64,000 nt of DNA, from assembly GCF_932274485.2 (NCBI RefSeq), contig NC_065882.2, positions 13,313,390 through 13,377,389 of the forward strand, read 5' to 3'. Made by a program: the position numbers and the translations under genes. Of the stretch, positions 52,336 to 63,500 are shown in pieces. Below the pieces are notes generated by a model, which was not told the DNA's origin, ran no database searches, and worked only from the letters and a program-made list of their open reading frames with translations. Positions within the stretch are counted from its first letter, which is position 1. Every line of letters begins with the position of its first letter. This DNA comes from Patella vulgata (lineage: Eukaryota > Mollusca > Gastropoda > Patellidae).

Positions 52336-52489
52336 ACATTCCAAAATACTTTTGTCATCCTCCCTTAAACTACAATCAAGACTATTAAAAAGAACTTTTT
52401 TTTTAAAGAAAAACAAGATGAATATCAATGATATATAGCATCTTGACTGGGATTTAATTAGATTAAAAAGAGGCCCATCAAAAAGTTAA

Positions 52490-52872
52490 AGATACATTAT
52501 GGGAGATAAGATAAAGAGATGGCAGTTCTCGCCATAATAGTTAAAAACTAGATAGTGTAAAGGTAATTTGCTGAAATTTCAGTCAAATTGATCCACTATG
52601 AGCCGAGAAATTTTTGCATAGTCTCGGTCATCATTACTAAAATCATTAATATAAACAGCATAGTCTCGATTATCCACTTTTTCTGATTTAATTATCTTTG
52701 GCCGTTAGCGGCATATAGGAATCTAATCCAGCCTACATTGAAGGCTAGCCTTGACATCGAGAGTTTATTATGGTCTGGATAAGTTAATTAATGTCTAATT
52801 GATAATTTAGATAACATTTCAGGCCTAAAGAAAGACTTGTAATTAGCAGATTTTGCTCTTGCATAATGCATG
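52490..52872 (-). mobile_element. TTAA MITE family F, copy 5, inverted
   Basis: 383 bp, starting AGATACATTATGGGAG after TTAA (52486-52489) and ending CATAATGCATGT; the right TTAA has become TTAT. Close relative of copy 4 in opposite orientation. Confidence 0.8.
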
Positions 52873-53434
52873 TTTATGATGGCGCTTGCTTACTTTCACT
52901 ATTTGCTGTTTATATATAGTATGACTAATGCTGGGTACTGCCACTATAATCCTGATATGATACGATATGATTTGTATCACGATTCATAAGCAGAAAACAA
53001 CAGAAAAACGAATAATTTATATTTTTAGTCCTTGCGTGGATAATTATGAGTGACAGGTTTACTTACTGAAGCAACAAAAAAAAAATGTAAAAAAAAAGAA
53101 TCGCAATACATTCATTCATTGTCTCGATATTCAATACCCGAATCAAGAGAAGGTAAATTGCAATACATCGTTTCAATGATATATCGTGCCAGCACTAAGT
53201 CTGACCAATTTTCAATTCATCATTCTTTGTAAATATTGAACAGAATTGAATCATTTTTGGACTGATATTCATTTTAACGATTTTACTTTCGCAATATTAT
53301 AGTCGGCAAGAAACAATCCCTCAAATGAAGCCTGATCACAGACTTTAAGATCAACTGTGTATTCTTAGTCATCCATTCCTTATGAGTTTTGTGTTTGTAA
53401 ATGTGTTGACATAATGGTCTGTTTAGAGAGGTTC
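52873..53434. other. No feature recognised
   Basis: AT-rich; no gene or repeat signal. Confidence 0.5.
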
Positions 53435-53800
53435 TCTATTTATAGAGTTGTAATATTAGCTGCAGGGCCATAACTAGCTCAGAGCAACGAGGGGGGCGGG
53501 AAGTATTCTTAGGGATGCAGTAACTAGCTCAGAGCAACGAGGGGAGCGGCAAATGTTCTCAGGGGTGCTGTAAAATTGATGGACAATGTATATCTATTGT
53601 TTTTATGGTCGACAATTTTTTCACAGGGGGACCAAGACTTTTTGCAGAGGGAGGGGGGCTTAGCCTCCTAGTTACGGGCCTGATTAGCTGTTGTAACAGA
53701 CCACATATTTAATACCTGTATTGATAGACCATGTGTAATATTACCTGTTGTAATATACCACATATTGCCTGTTGTACCAGACCATGTGTAATAATGTAAT
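53435..53800. repeat. Minisatellite, left part
   Basis: Units of about 30 bp, TAATATTACCTGTTGTAACA and GACCATGTG, run up to about 53790. The hAT MITE (53463-53682) sits inside one unit. Confidence 0.75.
53463..53682. mobile_element. hAT-type MITE
   Basis: 220 bp with inverted ends CAGGGCCATAACTAG and CAGGCCCGTAACTAG and a perfect 8 bp duplication ATTAGCTG (53455-53462 and 53683-53690), as expected for hAT transposases. A 50 bp unit starting TAACTAGCTCAGAGCAACGA is doubled inside (53471 and 53521). Removing the element restores a normal minisatellite unit. Confidence 0.92.
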
Positions 53801-54340
53801 AGTTGTATTTTATTGTATTTTTTAAATCTTATAATCCCTCTTGTTCCAAACGCTACCTTAATTAGAGATGAATTCTGGTATAAGCTGTATTGGAGAATTA
53901 GCAAGTATTGTGAAGGCAGCGTCTTGAGTTACAAACAATAAACTTTAATTAGTGTTTAACTAAATTGGTTGCTATGAACTAGTTGCTAGGAATGCATAAT
54001 GCAGCTATAAAGAGGAAGACATTTATTATGCTTCACATAATAAACTTGCTATACATATAATATAGTGTTTGTTTCATTTAAGGTAAGCATGTTTTTGTAT
54101 ATTATTTGTTTTAAAGCCATCGATGCATTTTGTCCAAGTGTGTAGTTTTATATATTAAAGTGTTTGTTTCATTTAAGGTAAACATGCTTTTGTATATTAT
54201 TTGTTTTAAAGCCATTGATGCATTCTGTATTTCTCTCGTATAAAATGATTATGAGTAGATATATAATATAAACTTGCTATACATCTAATACAGTGTTTGT
54301 TTCATTTAAGACTTATAACCAGAGAACTTTAGCTTTTACA
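53801..54340. repeat. About 105 bp duplicated block between minisatellite parts
   Basis: GTGTTTGTTTCATTTAAGG, TTTTGTATATTATTTGTTTT and AAAGCCATYGATGCATT occur twice (near 54066 and 54162), with a third start near 54293. Confidence 0.7.
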
Positions 54341-54725
54341 ATATTACCTATATAACAGACCCTGTGATAACAGATGTAATATTACCTGTTGAAACAGACC
54401 ATGTGTAATATTAGCTGTTGTAACAGACTGTATAATATTACCTGTACAACAGGCCATGTGTAATATTACCTGTATCAACAGACCATATTAACTGTTGTAA
54501 GATACTGGGTAATATTACCCGTTGAGACAGACCGTGTGTAATATTAGCTGTTGTAACAAACTGTATAATATAACCTGTACAACAGACCATGTGTAATATT
54601 ACCTGTATTAACAGACCATGTGTAGTATTACCCGTTGAGACAGGGCCGTGTGTAATATTAGCTGTTGTAAGAGATGGTGTAATATTACTTGTACCACAGA
54701 CCATGTGTAATATTACCTGTATTAA
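54341..54725. repeat. Minisatellite, middle part
   Basis: About a dozen units of roughly 30 bp built on TGTAATATTACCTGT, with alternating GTTGTAACAGACC and ATTAACAGACCATG variants. The 88-codon minus-strand frame is a translation of the repeat. Confidence 0.88.
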
Positions 54726-55441
54726 AGGACAATATTGGTGTCAGTCATTAGAAAATATGTTATAGAGCTCATTAAATACATCCCAAATATAATTTTAACA
54801 CAGAGATCATTGCTACGATAGCTGAGTAACAAGCACGTGAAGAAACGGGAAGTGACGTCAAACATGACATACACGAGTTGTCCTTCTATATAACAGACTG
54901 AAGTAACGAGCGGTAACAGACAAACGATCGAATTTTATTTCACTGATAATTCAGTTGAAGATGAAAAGTTGTTATATGAGACGATGAGAGGATATCTGAA
55001 AATTCAAAAAAAGAATTGGCTGTCAGTAGATAAAAGATAAGAACAAATTAGAAAAAGTCCGTGCATTACCATGTTTTTATTAAGAACATAATGAATAAAA
55101 ATGGGGGAATGCACGGGATTTTTCTCGTGTCCCTTATCTAGTGACAGCCAATTCTAATTTTGAATTGTGAGATACCCTCTCACCGTCCCATATAATAACT
55201 TTTCAACTTCAACAGAATTATCAGTGAAATGAAATTCGATCGTTTGTCTGTTACCGCTCGTTACTTCAGTCTGTTATATAGAAGGACAACTCGTGTTTGT
55301 CATGTTTGACGTCACTTCCCATTTCTTCACATGCTTGTTACTCAGCTATAGTAGCAATGATCTCTGTGTTAAAATTATATTTGGGTTGTATTTAACGAGC
55401 TCTATCACATATTTTATAATGACTGACACCAATATTGTCCT
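54726..55441. mobile_element. Near-perfect palindromic foldback element, TTAA-flanked
   Basis: 716 bp that is almost entirely one palindrome: arms of about 350 bp, spacer of about 12 nt near 55085 (TTTTTATT...AATAAAAA). Ends AGGACAATATTGGTGTCAGT in both directions, flanked by TTAA (54722-54725 and 55442-55445). The arms differ by scattered substitutions. It splits the minisatellite and has no coding capacity. Confidence 0.93.
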
Positions 55442-55445
55442 TTAA

Positions 55446-55545
55446 CAGAACATGTGTAATATTACCTGTTGAGACAGACCACATGTAGTATTACCTGTTA
55501 TAATAGACTGTATAATATTACCTGTGTAATAGACCATGTGATATA
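55446..55545. repeat. Minisatellite, right part
   Basis: ATGTGTAATATTACCTGTTG and CAGACCACATGTAGTATTAC continue the array beyond the foldback element. Confidence 0.85.
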
Positions 55546-55789
55546 TATAACACTATGTTATCTATTTACTATGATGTTAAGTGTAAGATATAAACTACTC
55601 TAAACTATTTATATCTGATTGTTATTACAACCTCTCTCACTTTAATGTAATCTGTATTTGCTATCTGGTTTGTGGGAGGTACTACAAGGCCAAGAAGATC
55701 CACATGTTCCTGTATGTCAGGGATAGAAAAGTGAAATAAAACTAATAAATATTGGCATAAGCCATGTTGTGTGCTTCTTTTATCTACAT

Positions 55790-55955
55790 TTGGACCCCAG
55801 GTTTTAGTTCAATCCAAATGACTAGGCACTGTCCTTGCCAAGCCCTGTATCACTGACAATGGGAAACCACGTTGAGAAAATTCAAAAGTTCTAACCCAGG
55901 CTCTCATCTGAGCAAGCCAGTGCCTTACCTAATGAACCACTGCAGCTCTCAGTTC
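55790..55955 (-). mobile_element. SINE-B head and body, inverted
   Basis: ACTAGGCACTGTCCTTGCCA, CTGTATCACTGACAATGGGA, TCATCTGAGCAAGCCAGTGC and CTTACCTAATGAACCACTGC (A box side) on the minus strand. Confidence 0.65.
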
Positions 55956-56034
55956 AAAGATGTAAAATAATATGGAGGTATGACATCTTTGTGGATTTGT
56001 CAAAGATGGTTCCAACTTGAAAGAACTAGCACCT

Positions 56035-56098
56035 GCAAGGCTGTTAAGTGTTGCTGAATCATTCAGATTGGACGAAAACCTGAGGTGCACGTAAAAAA
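56035..56098 (+). mobile_element. SINE-B scrap
   Basis: TCATTCAGATTGGACGAAAA, CCTGAGGTGCACGTAAAA. A small part of the SINE-B middle. Confidence 0.4.
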
Positions 56099-56209
56099 AA
56101 AACTTACATCAGAAATTAAATTAAAATTTCTGCTCTCTAGCAATTGGCACAAAATTCATTTGAACATCTTTGTAGTCATTTTGTGACTTACATTTTATTC
56201 CTATTGTTA

Positions 56210-56539
56210 GTGGACCCACAGTGGCTAAGTGGGTAAGACACTGGCTCACTAGCCTGGAGGTCGCGTGTTCAATCCCTGCATTGGCCAAGAAAGTTCACCA
56301 GGATTTTCTGACGTGGTTTCCCCTTGTCAGTGGTGCAGGACAGAGGGCCTGACAAAGACAGCTGTCTAGTCGTAAAAGATCCCTTGGCAGTTGGAATTCG
56401 ATATAAGAGTAGGCTATAGTGCTGCTGCCCAGGCAAAATTTCCCTCATAGCACACTGCATGGCATATGCCCGTCTTCATTAGCCCAGTACAGGAGCAGAA
56501 CAGTAAGGTGTTAAACTCCATTACATTTCTTTTCATTTC
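56210..56539 (+). mobile_element. SINE-B, full ends, 14 bp target duplication
   Basis: A box TGGCTAAGTGGG, B box GCGTGTTCAATCCCTG, body with a gap after GACAGCTGTCTAGTCGTAAA, end GGTGTTAAACTCCATTACATTTC. TATTCCTATTGTTA flanks it exactly (56196-56209 and 56540-56553). Confidence 0.93.
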
Positions 56540-56553
56540 TATTCCTATTGTTA

Positions 56554-57000
56554 ATATGTTGCTTAAAATAATACTTTTCTTTTTAATACGTCTGAAATAC
56601 GTTGCATTATAGTATTTGTTCTCCCGCGAAAAACAAATTTGATTAATGTAATTACAATAATCGAAGGACATAAAATATATAAATCATAATTATTTTTATC
56701 ACCAACATCTGTAACTCGTAAAAATATAAAGATTAAATACTTTCCACTGATCCTATTTTTAGGCCTGGCATTAGTTTCTGGCCAATCAAATCATGTTCAA
56801 TTGATCCGAGATAATGTCCGTTTCGTAAACAGGCCAATATAAGATAATTTAACCACTAAATTAGGTTACGCTGAGGCGTATTAAATATTATATGTAACAA
56901 GATTAGCGAATGGTGCTTGGTTTATTGATTTATGAAGCAAGATGGTTGTAGAAGTCGGCCGTTCCATCTTGCTGTTGACTGCGAGAAGTTTCTGTTGCAT
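56554..57000. other. No feature recognised
   Basis: AT-rich; nothing supportable. Confidence 0.5.
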
Positions 57001-57165
57001 CTAAAAGAAGATTTCACAGTTGGATTCGATGAAGAGTTGGCTACAATGTCACTCTCCAGACAAAATTCTCCCATGACTAGAAAAAAATAATAGTGTTAAG
57101 AAGACTTCACAGTTGGATTCAATGATGAATAGGCTGAAATGTCACTGTCCAGACAAAATTCTCCT
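57001..57165 (+). repeat. About 107 bp duplication of a SINE-B-like block
   Basis: TTCACAGTTGGATTCRATGA and AATGTCACTSTCCAGACAAA occur twice (from about 57012 and 57105). The pattern parallels the SINE-B CAGTTGGAATTCGATATAAG / GTGCCGCTGTCCGGGCAAAA segment. Confidence 0.6.
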
Positions 57166-57222
57166 CCCATGAAATTGGACATGCGACTGGAGAAAAAAAA
57201 AATGAGTATTAAGTTAGTCTCA

Positions 57223-57932
57223 AATCTGATTAAAACACAGATCTTATTTCGTTTCGCTTTTATAGTTCAAAATTTCGTTTTACTTGTCTTTACTACACTA
57301 GGATCTGGAAAAGTTGTTATCATTGACGTGTTCTGAATGATGTGAGCTATTAGCCAATGAAACGGTCTGTTATGTCGAGCTTTATTCTTGTTTTGCACGG
57401 AACTGTGGGTAATCCACTAGTAACATCAATGCTGATTGGTTAATCAAATGTCTGACTACATAGAGTCAAAAGCCTCTGACGCGACCTATCGCTACAACCG
57501 GTCAGATCTTCATGTAGTGTAGGCCATCGAAAGTATAAAAAAACCGAAACGAAATATAGATTTGTATTTTAAAGGGACAATAACACTCTTGCTGGCTTGA
57601 CAGCTCCATAAAATAAAAAAATAGCCTTATTCTAAGTACTAGATGTGTTAGTGTCTTACCTGTTGTGTAAATTATCCATTAAATCCTGTTTTACTTGTCC
57701 AGATGGTTCAAAAATATTTTTAAATCCAAGTCACATTTGAAAAGCTTTATGTCATGCTTTTCAAATCATTTAGTTGAATTTTTCCAATTTTTTAAATTAG
57801 GTGTGTTAAGATGAAATTTGTATCATCAATTAATTGGAATATTGTAAAATAGTACAATTTGTTGACCAGAATAAAGATTGGGACATATTATTCAGTTACA
57901 ACAGGATTGGTATTGAGCCTTTAATCAGATTG
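57223..57932. mobile_element. Mutator-like MITE, family E, copy 4, split by a TTAA MITE
   Basis: AATCTGATTAAAACACAGAT to TTTAATCAGATTG, with a 10 bp duplication GTTAGTCTCA (57213-57222 and 57933-57942). The right terminal repeat is interrupted by the T4 MITE (57573-57920). Confidence 0.9.
57573..57920. mobile_element. TTAA-flanked MITE, family T4, nested
   Basis: 348 bp between TTAA at 57569-57572 and 57921-57924. Ends AGGGACAATAACACTC and AGGCTCAATACCAATC. Removing it with one TTAA restores the family E terminus GTATTTTAATCAGATTG. Confidence 0.88.
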
Positions 57933-58055
57933 GTTAGTCTCAAATAGTAAGTACAGTAGGACTGCACTACACACAATCAAATTGATAAGACAAACGTGCG
58001 GACAAAACACAAACTACAAATATTATCCTTGAGTGGCATTTAACGATTGAACACT

Positions 58056-58270
58056 TTAAAAAAACGCCCAATACAATTTATATGGAAAACAATCACTGGT
58101 TTATACACATATAGCATGACATTTCCACAAGTATTCTCGTATCGTTTTCAAGCACAGATCTTTTGTGATTAAAAACAATAAGAGAATACTTATTGAAAAG
58201 TCGTGCTATATGTGTATAAATTAGTAATTGTCTTTCCTATAAATTGTGTTGGGTTTTTTTAGGTTTTTTT
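58056..58270. mobile_element. Foldback MITE
   Basis: Inverted arms of about 85-90 bp. Left has CCCAATACAATTTATATGG, TTTATACACATATAGCATGA and AAGTATTCTC; the right complement has CCCAACACAATTTATAGG, TTTATACACATATAGCACGA and AAGTATTCTC. The spacer is short. Confidence 0.82.
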
Positions 58271-59033
58271 TACAAACTACATAGACATTACAAACATAAT
58301 AAACAACAGATACCAAATTAAGTGAATGGATCTGAGGACAAGTTATAAGCGTCCGACTGAAGTATAGTATGCACATTTTTTCGCTGGTGTTTGCAGTTGT
58401 TTGAGCTAGTTAAACAGAAAATAAAAAAGAATTAGTTACTGAAAATAATAGTTAATTAAATCTTATTTAAGAAGGTCTATCAAAAAGAATTAAAGCATGG
58501 CTCGATGACGTCCCCCAAAGCCACCCCCTTAAATAGTTCACAGAAAATATACTGTCCCTCTAAAACAGTACAACAATTGCTATCTGTTATGGATTATTCT
58601 AAAGACAAAGCCACTCCGTAGCATAAATCTGTCTGATCCATCAGCTTGTCAAAGATCTGATGAACCATGTGGCATTTCTGGAGGTGCTACATCAATTGAC
58701 GTTTGGGGATTATTCCCTGAAGAAATGAATCAATAGAACATCTCCGTTGGTCACTTGTCTCCATGGTTGATGTATTTGATCTTAAAATCTGGGTCTCAAC
58801 AAATCATGACCCAAGCTTTTGACTTAAGAAAAGATAACAAATTTTCTTATCACTGTCATAAATCAAAGTTGCCGTTAATTGAATACTCGTGGTGGGGGGG
58901 AGGGATCTTTAATGGCAATAATTTGAATGAGAAAACTTCATGGATAGACTTAAAGGGGCATTATCACTTAAATGTTTGAAACTGAGAAGGAAACCAGAAA
59001 AGAAAAGAGCATCCTGATGGAAGATATTTTGCA
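58271..59033. other. No feature recognised
   Basis: No supported gene or repeat; a 74-codon frame at 58755-58979 lacks domains. Confidence 0.5.
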
Positions 59034-59165
59034 TATCTCTCTCTCTCTCTCTCTCTCTTTTTCTCTCTCTCAGCTGGTTTTCTCCTACTGCTAAAGGTTC
59101 CTAGAGTGGTGAATGTTATTAAAATAAAGATATTATGTTAGTCCTGATATAATATAGTCCCTCTC
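59034..59165 (+). mobile_element. SINE-A, heavily degraded, with TC runs
   Basis: A (TC)n run (59034-59071) leads into CAGCTGGTTTTCTCCTACTG, CTAAAGGTTCC, TTATTAAAATAAAG and TTAGTCCTGATATAAT. Confidence 0.5.
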
Positions 59166-59189
59166 TCTTCTCTATGCTTAAATCAGAAT

Positions 59190-59337
59190 CTCGCCTGTCC
59201 AACCTGGTGGGTTTTCTCCAGGTCCTTCGGTTTCCTCCAACTGCTAAAGACCTAAAAAAAAAAAAAATTGAACTATATGTTAGTCCCGAAATGACCAAGT
59301 TTGTGTGAACAAACCCATTTCTCACTTCTCTCTTTAT
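59190..59337 (+). mobile_element. 5'-truncated SINE-A with 10 bp target duplication
   Basis: Starts CTCGCCTGTCCAACC, a few bases before the usual headless start, and runs to the CAAACCCATTTC end. AAATCAGAAT flanks it (59180-59189 and 59338-59347). Confidence 0.85.
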
Positions 59338-59500
59338 AAATCAGAATAATTTTTTATTTTTTATTTTTTTTTTTTTTTAATGAACCTTCATGCCTTGTTT
59401 AAAAAATACACCTTTTTTTCTGATTTAACATGCATGTACATTCTGATTGATGAATTTTAAATATTTAATCCTTCTGTTGGAATTCTTTTTTAAAATTTAA

Positions 59501-60135
59501 TGTGAGGGTCTGTCGTTACACGTTTCTTTCACGGCGTTTATGACGATACCGTTCGTACGCCAGACACTGTATATAGTTAGCGGGTCACTTCAGGGGTCAA
59601 AGGTCAGTATGATAATACTTAATTGCAGCCTTAAAATAACTTGAACAAAACAACAGAGTTCTGTGTTGATTGAACGAATTAACGGTTTAATAATAAATCA
59701 GATTAATGTTAATGATATAAGTTAAAAAAGACAAAAGTTACATTCACACTTCACATATTCTGTTTTGACAGTTCTCAGTTCATGATATCACTTCACAGCT
59801 GACTCGGCAATTGAGTCGAATTTCACATAGTTCACAAGAATAAACAACGTTCACTGTTCACAATAGGTAGATAAAAAGTTCACTAACACATTACACTAAA
59901 TTACATACAGTGTCTCGGTAAAAAACCGATATCACGACCGCCGTTTGAGAAGACGGCCTCACACGTATTGACATTCACATTCACGCCATTTTCACTGTGT
60001 TTCTAAGCACGCTTTTTCTATACCATAATAATTTAAAGTAGACACAATCACACCAGTTGCATAAATACTTCAATACTACTAAAGAAGACTCTTTTATCCA
60101 GAAAAACTATGGTGGACCGTTTTGAACATTACACA
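59501..60135 (-). repeat. Probable 3' LTR of the BEL/Pao element
   Basis: On the minus strand it begins TGTGTAATGTTC after a G-rich tract (ATAGGGGCCGG) and ends GACCCTCACA, giving the TG...CA ends of an LTR over 635 bp. The partner LTR is outside the window, so the ends are inferred from these signals only. No promoter is assigned. Confidence 0.6.
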
Positions 60136-60536
60136 CCGGCCCCTATCGAAATGTAAATGAGATAATAACGCAATATGTTCAAAAATCCAAACTAAATATA
60201 CAATATTCTTAACTTCAGAATTCAATAGACTGTTACACAAATAATCAGTGTCTTATAATACTTAAATAGCTTTCATACCTCATCATATCCATACAAACAT
60301 TCACACCTTATTACAATGATGCAATAGAAAAATTAAGATAAATTCACATTTGACAATTGAAACCTTATTTCACAGATTCACATTTAAGCATACATGTACT
60401 TATAGTATTTAACTATTTTAGTTCTATAGTTACATAGTTCACAAAATTTACTTATGGTAACACAAACAATAAATCTAATATCATTTCAATACACATAAGC
60501 AATGTAAATATCAAAACTAAATAAATTCTGAAAAAT

Positions 60537-63500
60537 TTAACTGTCATTTTCTAAGATTAAACATAATTTAGCTATAGGACGAGTCAAAATACTTGTTTTT
60601 GTCCTTAATTTTACACTACGTACAAGACCATGCTTGTCTGGATACACTTCTTCAACGACACCCATGGGCCACGACCCACGGGGCGCACTTGAATCGACTA
60701 TAAGAGCAATGTCACCAACTTTTATATTTCTAGAAGGATTGAGCCACTTTTCACGACGTTGTAATGAATGCAAATATTCATCAGTCCAACGTTTCCAAAA
60801 GAGATCAGTCAAATACTGGATTTGACGCCACCGTCTCTTTGAATATACATCACGTTCATTGAATAATCCAGGGGGAAATAACACATTTTGGTGACACATA
60901 AGAAGTGAATTAGGAGTTATCACTTCCAAGTCATTGGAATCACTGGATACACAAGTCAGAGGTCTACTGTTTATTACAGCCTCTACTTCACAAAGGAAAG
61001 TGATTAGTTCTTCATCACTTTGTGCTGTTCGCAAAAATTGTTCACACAGAATCCCATATAGGATTTTTCTTATAGTCCTTATCTGCCTCTCCCACAATCC
61101 GCCAAAATGGGATGCTGTAGGGGGGTTGAAATGCCACTTAAATCCACCTTGAGTTGAAAAGTTCTCAATCTGTGTTTGATTCAGATCATATAATGATTGT
61201 TTCAGTTCTTTCTGAGCACCAATTAAGTTTGTTCCATTATCTGAATATATATCACTGGGCGTACCTCTACGGGCAATAAAACGTCTTAGGGCATTCACAC
61301 ACGAACTAGTGTCTAAGGAATTAGAAACTTCTATATGCGTGGCACAAGATATCATACATGTAAATACAACACCGTATCGCTTACGGATAGAACGTCCTGT
61401 TTTGATTTCAAAAGGACCAAAATAATCAATTCCTACTTTACTAAAAGCAGGTAAATCAGGTTTAAGTCGAAAATATGGAATGTCACTCATTTTCTGTTCA
61501 CTAACTCTAGACTGATATTTTCTACAAATCACACATTTACTTAAAATAGACTTAACTAATACACCACATTTAACTATCCAATATTTTTTTCTAATATTAC
61601 TAATAGTATGATTTCTACCCATATGGGCTACATTAACATGACAATATTTAGCAATGAGATTTGAAACATGACAACTTTTAGGCAGTATAATTTGATGCTT
61701 AAAATTAAAAGGCACGTTTGCATTGCGCAATCTTCCACCAACACGCAAGATTCCATCTTTAAGAAATGGATCCAAACTTGAAATTTCACTTTTGTTTTTG
61801 ACGTTTTTCACATTATTAGGATTTTCACCGTTTTCACTAAGACACTTTATTTCATCAGAATATACTTGATTTTGAACAAACTTAATGATTTCCACTTCAG
61901 CACTATTAATTTCCTCAACAGATAATAACTTAGTACACAAACTATCAGGAATTAAACATTTTTGAGCTTTATACTTTAAAATTTGCTTTAATCTTAACCA
62001 CCATGATATCGCACGCTTTAATCGATAAAAATCAGAGTACTTATCTATCAATGTATTTACTGCATTCACAGAATCATTGGTTCTCACAAAATTAGTAGGT
62101 ACTTGTATATCTTCATCATTATTCAATGGAACTATGTTCTCCGGCCAATCATTAATTGATAATTTCAGAAATTCTGGTCCACATAACCACATGGAGTTAT
62201 TTGCGATATTCTCCACACACGATCCACGAGATGCTAGGTCAGCTGGATTTAGCTTTCCAGGCACAAAACGCCACTGATTCACGTTAGAACCGTCATGAAT
62301 TACTGCAAGTCTGTTTGCGACAAAAACTTGGTGACATGCTTTTACATCATGTATGTACTTTAAAACTGTTTGGCTGTCGGACCAAAAATACACTTGATTA
62401 ATAGGAATCGACAATTCACGTGATAACATGTTATGAATTCTCACAATCGATGTAGCTGCTGCGAGCTCTAATTTAACTATGGTGTGGGGCTTTATGGGTG
62501 CTACACGAGAACGCCCAAGTAAAAATGAAATGTGTATCTCATTTTTATCACTTTGAAATCTTAAATAAGTAACTGAACCATAACCCTCTTGCGATGCATC
62601 ACTGAAATGATGTATTTGAGTGTTCACAATCTTTCCAAAGTTCTGGGGTTTCACACATCTCTGAATTGACAAATTATGTAAATTCGCAAGATCAGTAAGC
62701 CAGTTATTCCATTCTCTTTGTCGATCAACTGGGATCATTTCATCCCACGATAACTTATCTCGACATAAATGCTGGAGGATTATTTTACATTTTAGCACAA
62801 ACGGAGATGCTAATCCGAAGGGATCATAAATGGAACTGAACACGGATAGTATATTACGTCGCGTTGCGGTTCTGTTAACTTCACCAATGTTAAACTCAAT
62901 TAAATCTAATTCAATGTTCCACTGGACACCTAAGGCTCGTTGCACGGGTAAAGAATCTGAAGAAATGTCAAGATCCATCACTTGTTCAGCTAAATCATTT
63001 TCGGGAATAGTAGACAATACATTTCTGCTATTGCTCACCCACTTGGTAAGGCGAAATCCACCTTTGGATAAGAGATCACATATTTCACGAATCAGTTTTA
63101 CACATTCCGTTTCTGTAGTCATAGACTTTAAGAAATCGTCTACGTAAAAATCATAATTTACAGCATTGATTATTTCATGGGAATAATCGTTGGTATTATC
63201 CAAAGCCGTTTGCTTCAGAGCAAAGTTTGCACAGCTAGGTGAGCTAACTGCACCAAAAATATGCACTCGCATTCTATATTCAGTAAGATGTCCATTAATG
63301 TCACCGTTGGGCCACCATAAATAGCGAAGCATGTCACAGTCTCTCTTCACAACTCTGACCTGATAGAACATTTGTTCTACATCAGCCATAACCGCGATAT
63401 AATCTTGTCTCCATCGCAATAATACACCTAGCAATAAGTTAGTCAAATCTGGCCCTTGTAAAAGTTGCTCATTTAGTGAGGTCTGTTGAAAGATAAGCGG

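Noticed and set aside
54438-54704. 88-codon frame with NITHGL repeats
   Set aside because: Translation of the 30 bp minisatellite.
60634-63147. Plus-strand frames opposite pol (60634-60825, 60934-61152, 62077-62277, 62830-63147)
   Set aside because: Antisense shadows of the BEL/Pao coding region.
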